A DNA stretch of 64,000 bases from the NCBI GenBank assembly GCA_937926975.1, contig CALBCJ010000011.1, forward strand, positions 124,001 to 188,000. The letters are read 5' to 3'. The DNA comes from an uncultured Propionibacteriaceae bacterium (lineage in GTDB: Bacteria > Actinomycetota > Actinomycetes > Propionibacteriales > Propionibacteriaceae). The notes beneath the pieces were generated by a model, which was not told the origin of the DNA, did no database searches, and was given only the letters and a program-made list of their open reading frames with translations. The position numbers were made by a program, and so were the translations under genes. This document shows, in pieces, positions 25,063 to 33,671 of the stretch; the stretch's first letter is position 1, and each line of letters starts with the position of its first letter.

Positions 25063-27390
25063 CTACTCCTTGTGGTCGGGCGTGAGCAGGATGGTGGGGT
25101 GCCGGTCGGGTCGGCGGCGTACTAGCAGCAGGCCGGCGCCGCCGGTCAGCAGGAAGCTGCCGACGAAGACCAGGCCTGTGGTGCCGGGGCCGGCGGTGGT
25201 GGGAAGCGCAGGAAGAGGGTCGTCGGCGATGGTGATGGTCGCCACCGCGTCCTTGACAGGCAGCACGACCGGGGTGCCGCCGGCGGTGACGGTCGACAGC
25301 ACCCCCTGCTCGGAGACTGTGACCAGGTACGGGGTGGGGTCGAGCTGGTAGCCGCTCGGGGCCCGGGTCTCCTTCAGCCAGTAGCTGGTCTGGGGGGCCA
25401 GGCCGTGGTACACGGCCTTGCCGTCGGTGCCCGTGGTGACCGCGCCACCGGGGACCGGGGTGGTCAGGGCCGGGTCGCTGAAGACGGCTGCGGGCTGGTC
25501 GTTGCCGCTGAAGACCCCGTCACCGTCATCGCGGTAGAGGGTGAACTGGGCTCCGGCCAGCGCCTGGTGGTTGTCGCTGGACTGCTTGACGACTGCCAGA
25601 GGCTGCCGCTGCTCGTTGGTGAACGTGGCCTGGTCGGCGTTGTACGTGGCGACCACCTTGAGCTTGCCCAGACCGTCGTCCTGGACCTCGACGGTGACGG
25701 TCGCGACGTGGCTGTCGTACACGTACCCGGGGACGGCGGTGTTGCGCTCGGCGATGGTGTACGTGAAGGTCTTGCCGATGTCGGCCTGGGTGTACGAGAG
25801 CTCGGTGAAGGCGACCTGGCCTGAGGCGTCGTTGGTCTTGGAGTCCAGAGTCCCGGCTGGTCCTGTGAGGTCGAAGATGAACTGGCCGGGCACCAGCTGG
25901 CCACCGCGGAGCTTCTTTGTGGCGGTGAGCCCGATCGTGCCCTTGGCCTCGTACGGCACCAGGACCGTGACCCGGGGGGTGAGCCGCTCTGTGCCGTTGA
26001 TGCTGACCGAGGCCTGGTTGGGGACAGCCCAGTACCGGTCGCCGCTGCTGTCGGCCCGGGGATAGGCGGACAGGTCTGCGGTGGCGGAGACCGGGGCAGT
26101 GATCCGGAAGACGTGCTTGTCCTCGGCAAAGCCGTGGCCGGTGTTCTTGGCGGTGGCGGTGACGGTCTGCCCGCTGACCGTGATGGTCCAGTTCGCGGTG
26201 ACGTCCTGGTCGGCGTTCGGCCCCTTGAAGACCCTGACCGTGGCCCGGGAGGCGTCGAGGGCCGGGTCCAGGGTGTCCTTCATGACGATCGAGGAGGCCT
26301 GGTTGGTGCTGACGACGTACGGGAGGGTCTGCTCGACGTCGAAGCTGGCCACCTCGCCGCGCTGCCTGACCTGCTGCGGCGGAGTCTTCAGCGGGGGTGC
26401 CCAGGTGGGGTACTTCACAACCGTGGTGTCGAAGCCCATGCCAGTGCTAGCGCCTTCGCCGCGCCACTGGGTGACATAGCGCGGGCCGGCCTTGGTGAGC
26501 ACCGAGGAGAAGTTGGTGGGGACGCTCGACGGGTCGTTGGCCCCGGAGCGGAACCAGGTGTTGTTGTCGCTGGGGACCACGGTCGTGCTGGTCCCCAGGA
26601 CCACCTCATCCTTGTAGCCGCTGACCAGGTGGATGCCTTCACGCCAGGCGGAGGTGAAGTCGCTGACGGAGCCGCCACCCTGCTGGTGGTGGACCGGCTG
26701 GTCAATGTCCCAGTAGAGGATGTCCACCTCGTTCGACGCGTCGATCAGGGTGTCGGTCCCGGATCTCACGAACGATGTCGTGAAGGTCGCCTCGGCCCCG
26801 ATGGCCGCGCTGTCCGTGCTGGCCGACGCCTGCACGAGCGGCCCGTACAGGGTAGAGACCTCAAAGGGGGTGAACCAGCTCGGCTCAGGCAGCCCGTCGA
26901 ACTGCCAGGCGTACACCTGGGAGAAGTCGATGACCGCGTCGACCGGCTGCCCGGTGACGGTGTACCCGATCCGGTTGAGCCGGACCTTGAAACCAGGCCA
27001 CGTGGTACCGCTGTAGGTCACCTGGCCGTTGTCCGGGTAGCGCCACACCTGGTACGAGCCGACCCCGTACGAGGAGTGGTTCCACCAGATGTACCAGCCG
27101 TTGCCGATCGGGACGCTGGGCCCGTCCTGGCTGGCTGGGTTGGCGGGCAGGACCGTGCTGAAGTCGTGCCAGGACCCGTTGGCCCAGTACTGCCCAGTGC
27201 TGCCATCAGGGGTCCTGGGGATGTAGACCGTGCCGCCGACCTCGCCGAGGATGTTAGGAACCTGACGGATAGTGTGGGCGTGCGCGCTGGGAGCAGCAGC
27301 GAGGATGCAGAGCAGGGTCGCCGCGATGACAGCCAGAGACCTGACCGCCCACCCAGCGCGGTGCATCGCTGGCTCTCGCACGAACCTCAC
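25063..27390 (-). CDS. Large pilus tip or base protein with LPTTA-type sorting signal
   Basis: The 775-residue protein has a signal peptide (SLAVIAATLLC...SAHA), a large N-terminal region with QYWANGSWHDFSTVL and WYIWWNHSSYGVGSYQVWRY, an isopeptide D2-like domain near 320-460, a FctA/Spy0128-like pilin domain (LTATKKLRGGQLVPGQFIFD to TYNADQATFTNE), and a Cna-B domain with the E-box YWLKETRAPSGYQ. The C-terminus reads LPTTAG, hydrophobic segment, RRRPDRH, so the sorting motif departs from LPxTG. Size and position first in the operon fit a tip or adhesive minor pilin. I preferred GTG 27390 (AAAGGG about 8 nt upstream) over GTG 27399; ATG 27366 is also possible. Confidence 0.85.
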   Translation of the reverse strand: MRFVREPAMHRAGWAVRSLAVIAATLLCILAAAPSAHAHTIRQVPNILGEVGGTVYIPRTPDGSTGQYWANGSWHDFSTVLPANPASQDGPSVPIGNGWYIWWNHSSYGVGSYQVWRYPDNGQVTYSGTTWPGFKVRLNRIGYTVTGQPVDAVIDFSQVYAWQFDGLPEPSWFTPFEVSTLYGPLVQASASTDSAAIGAEATFTTSFVRSGTDTLIDASNEVDILYWDIDQPVHHQQGGGSVSDFTSAWREGIHLVSGYKDEVVLGTSTTVVPSDNNTWFRSGANDPSSVPTNFSSVLTKAGPRYVTQWRGEGASTGMGFDTTVVKYPTWAPPLKTPPQQVRQRGEVASFDVEQTLPYVVSTNQASSIVMKDTLDPALDASRATVRVFKGPNADQDVTANWTITVSGQTVTATAKNTGHGFAEDKHVFRITAPVSATADLSAYPRADSSGDRYWAVPNQASVSINGTERLTPRVTVLVPYEAKGTIGLTATKKLRGGQLVPGQFIFDLTGPAGTLDSKTNDASGQVAFTELSYTQADIGKTFTYTIAERNTAVPGYVYDSHVATVTVEVQDDGLGKLKVVATYNADQATFTNEQRQPLAVVKQSSDNHQALAGAQFTLYRDDGDGVFSGNDQPAAVFSDPALTTPVPGGAVTTGTDGKAVYHGLAPQTSYWLKETRAPSGYQLDPTPYLVTVSEQGVLSTVTAGGTPVVLPVKDAVATITIADDPLPALPTTAGPGTTGLVFVGSFLLTGGAGLLLVRRRPDRHPTILLTPDHKE

Positions 27391-27534
27391 CGAGCCCACC
27401 CTTTCGAGACGACGACCAGGAAAGTCAACTCCGAATCGTCAATGTGGTCAAAACAGATGAGAGCCACCTCATCTGCGAGGAGAGCAGGGGCAGCGCAGCC
27501 AGGCACTGTCGGAGGGCTCTGCCAGGCTGCGAGC

Positions 27535-27747
27535 ATGAACACGATCAGCATCGACTGTCGTACCTGCGCTGTCCGGGGGCCGGCCTGCGGCGACTGCGTG
27601 ATGGCGGTCCTGCTCGAACCCGAGTCCGAGGTCACGCTGGACTCCGCCGAGCGGCGGGCGCTGGGGGCCTTGTCGGCGTCGGGGCTGGTTCCTCCGCTGC
27701 GGCTGGTTCAGCACAGCCCCAGGGCCGCCCGGCGCCGGGCCGGCTGA
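27535..27747 (+). CDS. Small conserved actinobacterial protein with CxxC motifs
   Basis: The 70-residue product starts MNTISIDCRTCAVRGPACGD and then CVMAVLL, with two CxxC-like pairs (CRTC, CGDC) that could bind a metal, and continues ERRALGALSASGLVPPLRLV. I recall similar small proteins upstream of NlpC/P60 genes in other actinobacteria, which is the position here. No strong ribosome site is visible. It is divergent from the pilus operon. Function unknown. Confidence 0.7.
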   Translation: MNTISIDCRTCAVRGPACGDCVMAVLLEPESEVTLDSAERRALGALSASGLVPPLRLVQHSPRAARRRAG

Positions 27748-27901
27748 CCCGGCCGCGGTCTGGACACCTTTCTGGTAACGATTGGCTCAGTGGAACCCCG
27801 GAACCAGCGGTCCCGACTTGGCATCAGCACGGGTTTCGTTTACCGTTTTCTCAGGATAGGCCTGAGGAGGCCGGTCCGTTGGGCTGAAGGGGAGTCGCTT
27901 C

Positions 27902-29005
27902 GTGAGCATGCTGCACAAGGTGGGTCGATCGCTGTCGGTGATGGCCCTGGCCGGGGCCCTGGTGGTCTCAGGTTCCTCTGCGGCGGTGGCCGACCCGGAC
28001 ACCATCAACCAGGCCCGGGTGGAGCTGGAGCGGCTCGAGCAGCAGCAGACCGAGATCGACCAGCAGTACGTGGCCGTCCAGGAGAAGCGTGACCAGAGCC
28101 AGAAGGCCCTGGACGCAGCCCGGGCCGACGCTGACGTCCAGGCTGGCAAGGTCGCCCAGCTGCGGGCCCAGGTCGGGCAGGTGGCGCTGCAGCAGTACCG
28201 CGGCCGGGCCTACGACACCACCACGGCACTGCTGGTCACCGATGATGTCGACAGCTTCCTCAGCCGGCTGTCGACGGTGCAGAAGATCAACGACAACAGC
28301 AACTCCCTGCTGCAGGACTACCAGTCGGCCCAGGCCAACCTCGCCGACACCCAGCGCGCCGCCGCCGCCCAGCTGGCGCAGGTCAGTGCCGAGGAGCAGA
28401 ACCTGGCCGCGCTGAAGAAGCAGTCGGTCGAGAAGGTGCAGGCTGCCGAGCGGCTCCTGGCCCGGTTGACTGAGGAGCAGCGCAAGCGCCTCGAGGAGGC
28501 CCGGGCCGCCGAGGCCGCCCGCCAGGCCGAGGCGGCCCGCCAGGCCGAGACCAGCCAGCTGAACCGGAACTCGGCCCGCCCGACCACCCCGGCCCAGCCC
28601 AAGGTCACGACCCCTTCGCAGCCCGAGCAGCCCCCGGTTGGCGGCGGCTCCGGCAGCTCTCGCGGCGCCGGTGCGGTCAGCCACGGCCTGTCGAAGGTGG
28701 GCAAGGCGTACGTGATGGGCGCCACCGGTCCGAACGCCTTCGACTGCTCCGGGCTCACGCTGTCCGCCTACCGCTCCGTCGGGGTCAGCCTGCCGCGGAC
28801 GTCGCAAGCGCAGTACCACGTCGGGACCCCGGTCAGCATGTCCAACCTGCAGCCCGGCGATCTGGTCTTCTACTACAGCGGGATCAGCCACGTCGGGATC
28901 TACATCGGCAACGGTCAGATCGTGCACGCTGCGAACCCCCGCCGGGGCGTTGTCACAGACAGCGTCACCTCGATGCCGTTCATGGGCGGGCGGCGCGTCG
29001 CTTGA
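27902..29005 (+). CDS. NlpC/P60 peptidoglycan hydrolase with coiled-coil (Rv2190c/RipA-like)
   Basis: The 367-residue protein has a signal peptide (SVMALAGALVVSGSSAAVA), a long coiled-coil (about residues 35-225, rich in Gln, Ala, Glu), a Pro-rich linker, and a C-terminal NlpC/P60 domain. The catalytic Cys is in NAFDCSGLTLSAY near 280 and the His pair in ISHVGIYIGNGQIVHAA near 341. It should cut the stem peptide of peptidoglycan outside the cell during division or growth, with the coiled-coil as an autoinhibitory arm. GTG 27902 has a GGGGAG site. The 154-nt leader has a small hairpin (27850-27866) but no riboswitch I can recognise. Its stop is in the same frame as the next gene. Confidence 0.92.
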   Translation: MSMLHKVGRSLSVMALAGALVVSGSSAAVADPDTINQARVELERLEQQQTEIDQQYVAVQEKRDQSQKALDAARADADVQAGKVAQLRAQVGQVALQQYRGRAYDTTTALLVTDDVDSFLSRLSTVQKINDNSNSLLQDYQSAQANLADTQRAAAAQLAQVSAEEQNLAALKKQSVEKVQAAERLLARLTEEQRKRLEEARAAEAARQAEAARQAETSQLNRNSARPTTPAQPKVTTPSQPEQPPVGGGSGSSRGAGAVSHGLSKVGKAYVMGATGPNAFDCSGLTLSAYRSVGVSLPRTSQAQYHVGTPVSMSNLQPGDLVFYYSGISHVGIYIGNGQIVHAANPRRGVVTDSVTSMPFMGGRRVA

Positions 29006-29020
29006 TCCTGGTCGACGACC

Positions 29021-30106
29021 ATCACACGCACTCTGATCGTCACCAATGACTTCCCCCCGCGTACCGGGGGGATCGAGTCCTTCGTCCGCAGTGTCTGCGA
29101 CCTGCTCGACCAGCAGGTGGTGGTGCTGACCCGTCACGAGCGGTTCGACACCGAGCGCTACGACGCGGCTCAGCCGTTCCCGGTCCACCGGGTCCCGGGG
29201 CCGCTGCTGCCCACACCGAGGCTCGAGCGGCGAGCAGTGGAGCTGGCCCGTCGTTACGGTACGGACCGGCTGCTGATCGGAGCCTCCGCGCCGCTCGGGC
29301 TGCTGGCCAGGCGACTGCGCCCGTACGCGGAGCGGATCGTGGCGCTCTCTCACGGTCACGAGGTCTGGTGGGCCTCCGTCCCGGTGGCTGCGACCGCCCT
29401 GCGCCGGGTGGCTGCTGATGTGGATGCACTGGGGGTGATCTCGGGTCACACCCACCAGGTGATCGCGCGGGCGCTGCCAGAGGCCGACCGGGCCAAGCTG
29501 GTGGAGCTGCCGCCCCCGGTCGACACCACCCGCTTCTGCCCAGCCTCAGAGCCGGCCCCGGACCCGGTAGTGGTCTCCGCCGGGCGCCTCGTCCGCCAGA
29601 AGGGCTTCGACACGCTGCTGGCTGCCTGGCCGACGGTCCTGGCGGGGCTGCCAGCAGCCCGGCTGCTGATCGTGGGCGACGGCCCAGCCGCCGGACGGCT
29701 GCGCCGGCAGGCTGCCTGGCTGACCGGGGTGCGGTTCCTGGGTGACCAGCCTCACCACCGGATGCCCGACCTGTACCAGTCGGCTCGGGTCTTTGCGCTC
29801 CCGGTCCAGCGCCTGCTGGGCGGCCTCTACACCGAAGGCCGGGGGCTGGTCTTCGCTGAGGCGGCAGCGTGCGGTCTGCCGGTGGTCGTGGGTGACTCTG
29901 GCGGTGCCCCGGAGACGCTCCAGGACGGGCTCACCGGCACGGTGGTCCCCCCGGCAGACCCCGCCCTGCTGGCGGGTGCCCTGCTGCGCTACCTGGCGGA
30001 CCCGGTGGCGGCCCGGGCCGCCGGGCTGGCTGGCCGGGAGCACGTGGTTGGCACCTGCGACACAGCCACCGTGGCGGGCCGGCTGCGGGCGGTGCTGGCC
30101 GCCTGA
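29021..30106 (+). CDS. GT4 glycosyltransferase (PimB-like mannosyltransferase), no standard start codon
   Basis: The protein resembles M. tuberculosis PimB' (Rv2188c), which adds a mannose to phosphatidylinositol mannosides at the inner face of the membrane. Family motifs: RTLIVTNDFPPRTGGIESF at the start, HGHEVWW near 108, and EGRGLVFAEAAACGLPVVVG near 275 with the EX7E pair. The conserved N-terminus begins at about 29027, but between the in-frame TGA of the NlpC/P60 gene (29003-29005) and that point there is no ATG, GTG or TTG; the natural start position reads ATC ACA CGC (29021). The first GTG, at 29117, would delete the nucleotide-sugar loop. ATG to ATC change, sequencing error or an unusual start are the options. 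Length from 29021 is 361 residues, normal for the family. Confidence 0.85.
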   Translation: MTRTLIVTNDFPPRTGGIESFVRSVCDLLDQQVVVLTRHERFDTERYDAAQPFPVHRVPGPLLPTPRLERRAVELARRYGTDRLLIGASAPLGLLARRLRPYAERIVALSHGHEVWWASVPVAATALRRVAADVDALGVISGHTHQVIARALPEADRAKLVELPPPVDTTRFCPASEPAPDPVVVSAGRLVRQKGFDTLLAAWPTVLAGLPAARLLIVGDGPAAGRLRRQAAWLTGVRFLGDQPHHRMPDLYQSARVFALPVQRLLGGLYTEGRGLVFAEAAACGLPVVVGDSGGAPETLQDGLTGTVVPPADPALLAGALLRYLADPVAARAAGLAGREHVVGTCDTATVAGRLRAVLAA

Positions 30107-30151
30107 CCGGCGACATAGGATGACGCCCGGTCGAGGCGGAGAGGAAAAGGC

Positions 30152-31189
30152 GTGCTCAGCATCGGGGTTGACATCGGAGGCACCAAGGTCGCCGCAGGTG
30201 TGGTGACGCCCGAGGGGGCAGTGCTGGAGAAGGTGGTCCTGCCAACCCCGGCCTCGACCCCAGCCGCCGTTGAGGACGCCATCGTCGGGGCGGTGGACCA
30301 GCTCCGTACCTGGCACTCAGCCACTGCGGTCGGGATCGGTGCAGCCGGCTGGGTGGACTCGGAGCAGGCAGTGGTGCGGTTCTCGCCCCACCTGGCGTGG
30401 CGCAACGAGCCGCTGCGCGCCCGGCTCCAGAAGCGGATCGACCTGCCGGTGATCGTCGACAACGACGCCAACGCCGCGGCGTGGGCGGAGTACCGGTTCG
30501 GGACCGGGCGGGGCGCCACGGTCATGGTCTGCCTGACTCTCGGCACCGGCATCGGTGGGGCTCTGGTGATCGGAGGCCGGCTGTTTCGGGGCAGCTTCGG
30601 CATGGCGGGGGAGTGGGGGCACATGTCGGTGGTCCCCGAGGGCCACTGGTGCGCCTGCGGCAACCGGGGCTGCTGGGAGCAGTACGCCTCGGGCAACGCC
30701 CTGGTCCGCGAGGCTCACGGGCTGGTCGACACGGGGTCGCCGACCGCTTCCCGGCTGCACGAGGTCGTTCAGCGCAACGGACGCCTGACCGGGCCGGACG
30801 TCACGGCCGCCGCTCTGGAGGGAGACCAGCCGGCCGCCGAGCTGATCGCCGACGTTGGCACGTGGCTGGGGCGGGGGATGGCGAACCTGGCAGCGGCCCT
30901 GGACCCGGAGCTGTTTGTGGTCGGAGGTGGGGTGAGCGAGGCTGGGGGCCTGCTGATCCGCCCCGCCATCGTCGCTTTCGAGCGCTCTCTGACCGGCCGC
31001 GGCTACCGTCCCACGGCCCGGCTGGCGCTGGCCCACTTCCGCAACGACGCCGGGCTGATCGGCGCCGCGGACCTGGCTCGGCACGCGATTACCGAGCCGC
31101 CCGGGGTGACCTCGGCGTTCTGGCCCTGGCGGCGTACGCCTCGCGGTCAGCGCCGGCGTCGGCTGCGCGGCACCTTCCTGGCCGACTGA
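30152..31189 (+). CDS. ROK-family glucokinase
   Basis: The enzyme phosphorylates glucose with ATP. The 345-residue protein starts with the phosphate loop GVDIGGTKVAAGVV, has the catalytic Asp in IVDNDANAAAWAEY near 105, the second phosphate motif LTLGTGIGGALVIGG near 129, and the zinc-binding ROK signature WGHMSVVPEGHWCACGNRGC near 155. There is no helix-turn-helix, so it is a kinase and not a ROK repressor. GTG 30152 is preceded by GAGGAAAAGG; a TAGGAT box lies about 30 nt upstream. The C-terminal tail is basic (RRTPRGQRRRRLRG) and unusual. Another hexose or N-acetylhexosamine is possible as substrate. Confidence 0.9.
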   Translation: MLSIGVDIGGTKVAAGVVTPEGAVLEKVVLPTPASTPAAVEDAIVGAVDQLRTWHSATAVGIGAAGWVDSEQAVVRFSPHLAWRNEPLRARLQKRIDLPVIVDNDANAAAWAEYRFGTGRGATVMVCLTLGTGIGGALVIGGRLFRGSFGMAGEWGHMSVVPEGHWCACGNRGCWEQYASGNALVREAHGLVDTGSPTASRLHEVVQRNGRLTGPDVTAAALEGDQPAAELIADVGTWLGRGMANLAAALDPELFVVGGGVSEAGGLLIRPAIVAFERSLTGRGYRPTARLALAHFRNDAGLIGAADLARHAITEPPGVTSAFWPWRRTPRGQRRRRLRGTFLAD

Positions 31190-31195
31190 GCGTCC

Positions 31196-31612
31196 TCAGA
31201 CGACTGCGCCGCCGGAGTCGTCATCGTCGCGGTCGCGCGGCAGCCGGGAGAAGAGCACCAGGATCCCCAGCCCGACCCCACCGAAGCCAGCCCAGACCCC
31301 CCACCAGCGTCCGAGCAGGTCCAGCAGCATCCCGACGATCACCACCAGCCCTGCCCCGAGCAGGCCGATCCCGAGCCAGGCGGTCGAGGACAGCCGCCCG
31401 GCCGGCGGCAGCGGGTCGGGCTTGTAGCCCGAGCCGTCGTCCAGCTCCTCGGCAGGGGTCCAGGACCGCGGCGGCGCCGGCGCTGGCTCCGGGTCCGCCG
31501 GCCTCGGCTCGGGCTCGACCGGGGACGCTGCGCTGAGGGCGTCCAGCCGCGTGCTGCCGAACTCGGTCTCGATCAGGGACCGGAACCGAGCGTCAACCTC
31601 GTCCTGGCTCAT
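31196..31612 (-). CDS. Small membrane protein of unknown function
   Basis: The 138-residue product has a charged N-terminus (MSQDEVDARFRSLIETEFG), a Pro-rich linker (PEPRPADPEPAPAPPRS) and two adjacent membrane segments (LGIGLLGAGLVVIVGMLLDL and VWAGFGGVGLGILVLF) before an acidic tail. This layout is common for conserved actinobacterial envelope proteins of unknown role. It is divergent from plsC and convergent with the glucokinase gene. Confidence 0.75.
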   Translation of the reverse strand: MSQDEVDARFRSLIETEFGSTRLDALSAASPVEPEPRPADPEPAPAPPRSWTPAEELDDGSGYKPDPLPPAGRLSSTAWLGIGLLGAGLVVIVGMLLDLLGRWWGVWAGFGGVGLGILVLFSRLPRDRDDDDSGGAVV

Positions 31613-31771
31613 CGCGCGTGCTCCCGGGCGAGCTGGGCCGTGTGCGCGACAGCCGGGGACGAGACCCGGTCCAGCGGACCGGTCGCAGCGGCGGGCGTCG
31701 TCACGTGGCCATGCTACGGCTGCTGACCAGTCGGGCGGTAAGGTCTGGGCCCGGTGGAGGGGAAGGATCCG

Positions 31772-32515
31772 ATGCTCTACACGCTGTTCAAGTACCTGCT
31801 CTTCCGGCCCGTCTGCAGGTACGGCTTCCGCCCAACCGTGGAAGGGGAGGAGAACATCCCGGCCCGGGGGGGTGCGGTGCTCGCGGCCAACCACACCTCG
31901 GCCGGGGAGACGTTCTTGCTGCCGGCCATGATCCGGCGCCGGATGACGTTCCCGGCCAAGGCCGAGCTGTTCACCGGTCACGACCTGCCAAGCCATGTCG
32001 TCGCCTGGTTCCTGAAGGCGGTCGGGCAGGTGCCGATGGACCGCTCGGGCGGGCGCGCCTCGGCCATGGGCCTGGAGCCGGTGATGGAGGTGCTGCGGGC
32101 CGGAGGACTGGTCGGCATCTTCCCCGAGGGGACCCGGTCCCGCGACGGCCGGCTGCACCGGGGGCGGACCGGGGTGGCCCGGCTGGCGCTGAGTGCCCAG
32201 GTGCCCGTTGTCCCGGTCGGCTTCTACGGCACCGAGTTCCGCAAGGGACCGCTCGGAGTCCCCACCATGCACCGGCCGGTGATCCGCATCGGCCGCCCGA
32301 TCACCCTCGACGCGTACCAGGGGATCGAGCCGGACGGGTCGGTCTACCGCAGACTGACCGACCAGGTGATGCGGGAGATCCAGAAGCTCACCGGCCAGGA
32401 GTACGTGGACGCGTACGCCGGGACGGCCCGGGCCGCGAGGACGGCCGCCGGCGGCCAGCCCGGTGTACCGGCCGAGCCCGCCCCGGGCGAGCCACCAGCC
32501 GAGCCGGCCGGATGA
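31772..32515 (+). CDS. plsC: 1-acyl-sn-glycerol-3-phosphate acyltransferase (PlsC family)
   Basis: The enzyme adds an acyl chain to lysophosphatidic acid in phospholipid synthesis. The 247-residue protein resembles M. tuberculosis Rv2182c: LFKYLLFRP at the start, VLAANHTSAGETFLLPA near 39, and the FPEGTRSRDGRLHRGRTGVA block near 117. The usual HX4D catalytic pair reads HTSAGE, so Asp is replaced by Glu. I preferred ATG 31772 because GGAGGGGAAGG lies directly upstream; GTG 31754 is a longer option. The stop overlaps the histidine kinase start (ATGA), coupling lipid synthesis to a two-component system. Confidence 0.87.
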   Translation: MLYTLFKYLLFRPVCRYGFRPTVEGEENIPARGGAVLAANHTSAGETFLLPAMIRRRMTFPAKAELFTGHDLPSHVVAWFLKAVGQVPMDRSGGRASAMGLEPVMEVLRAGGLVGIFPEGTRSRDGRLHRGRTGVARLALSAQVPVVPVGFYGTEFRKGPLGVPTMHRPVIRIGRPITLDAYQGIEPDGSVYRRLTDQVMREIQKLTGQEYVDAYAGTARAARTAAGGQPGVPAEPAPGEPPAEPAG

Positions 32516-33660
32516 GGCTGCTGCCGGCGGCCCGGCGGCACAGCCCCGCCTCCCAGGTGCTGCTAGCGCCCCTGTTCCGGGTGGTGCAGTGGGTACGGAT
32601 CGCGCTGCTGCTGCACGCGCTGGCGGTCGCGGTGGTGCGCCTGCCAGACACCGCCCACCAGGGCGTCGTGGCGGCCCTGCTGCTGGTGATGGCGGCGATG
32701 ACGGGAGCGTCGACTTATGCCTACTCCCGCCGGAGCGGGAGAGCGCTGTGGTTCGCTGCAGCAGACGTGACCGTGGCCGCGGTCCTGACCGGGGTCTCGC
32801 CCTGGGCGCTCGGGCCGGCCTACCTGCCGAGCGCGATCCCGGTCACCGGCTTCTGGGCGGTGTGTGCGCCGCTCGCCGTGGCGATGGGCCACAGCGCCTG
32901 GCTCGGGGCCGTGGCGGGAGCGGTGATCGGGCTGACCCAGGTGCTGGCCTACCCCTCCTGGGAACCCGGCGCCTGGAGTGCAGTCGTCGTGTACTCCCTG
33001 GTGAGCGTGGGATTCGGCCTGGTTGTGGATTTTCTGCTGGACTCGCTAGGAGAGCGAGACCGGGCCTTCGCCGCCACCGCCGCCCTGGCGGAGCGGGAGC
33101 GGCTGAACCGGATCGTGCACGACGGGGTCCTCCAGGTGCTGGCCCTGATGGAGCGGGAAGGCCCCGGCCTTGGCCCCCGTGGGGCCCGGCTGGCTGCGCT
33201 GGCCAAGGAGCAGGAGAGCCAGCTGCGCTCGATGCTGCAGGACCGGCGGGTGAATGTGGACCCGGACCCGAAGCGGCGCGACCTGATCGCGGTTCTCGAC
33301 CGCCACGCCAGCAGCACCGTCACGATCTCCACCATGGCCGACGAGATGGTGCTGCCCGACGAGCTGGTCCGAGAGGTCGACGCCATCGTCAGTGAGATCC
33401 TGACCAACGTCACCAAGCACGCCGGGCCCGGCGCCCAGGCCTGGCTGCTGCTGGAGCGGGAAGGCCGCGAGATGATCGTGTCGATCCGCGACAACGGGGT
33501 CGGCGCCACCAAGGAGCAGCTGTCCGGGGCTGGTGCCGACGGCCACGTGGGGGTCAAGAACTCCATCCTGGGGCGGATCCGCGACCTGGGCGGGCAGGCG
33601 GTGGTTCGCGCCGCGCCGGGGCGCGGGGTTGAATGGGAGCTGCGAGTCCCGACGGAGTGA
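32512..33660 (+). CDS. Sensor histidine kinase, NarL/MacS-type
   Basis: The 382-residue protein has five to six N-terminal membrane segments (about residues 20-165) with short loops, so it probably senses a membrane signal. Then come the dimer/phosphoacceptor helix with His in LNRIVHDGVLQVLALME near 201 and a HATPase domain with IVSEILTNVTKHAGPGAQAW near 294 and SIRDNGVGATKEQL near 325. This is the HisKA_3-type class that pairs with LuxR-type regulators, and such a regulator follows 11 nt downstream. ATG 32512 overlaps the plsC stop by 4 nt. Confidence 0.92.
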   Translation: MRLLPAARRHSPASQVLLAPLFRVVQWVRIALLLHALAVAVVRLPDTAHQGVVAALLLVMAAMTGASTYAYSRRSGRALWFAAADVTVAAVLTGVSPWALGPAYLPSAIPVTGFWAVCAPLAVAMGHSAWLGAVAGAVIGLTQVLAYPSWEPGAWSAVVVYSLVSVGFGLVVDFLLDSLGERDRAFAATAALAERERLNRIVHDGVLQVLALMEREGPGLGPRGARLAALAKEQESQLRSMLQDRRVNVDPDPKRRDLIAVLDRHASSTVTISTMADEMVLPDELVREVDAIVSEILTNVTKHAGPGAQAWLLLEREGREMIVSIRDNGVGATKEQLSGAGADGHVGVKNSILGRIRDLGGQAVVRAAPGRGVEWELRVPTE

Positions 33661-33671
33661 AGGAGGCGCCG

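Noticed and set aside
27748..27901. Possible c-di-AMP riboswitch in the leader of the NlpC/P60 gene
   Set aside because: Such riboswitches precede some actinobacterial cell-wall hydrolase genes, but the conserved core is not recognisable here; only a 6-bp hairpin is seen.
29003..29005. TGA recoded as an amino acid to fuse NlpC/P60 and glycosyltransferase
   Set aside because: The secreted hydrolase and the cytosolic transferase would be on opposite sides of the membrane; an ATG to ATC change or sequence error is simpler.
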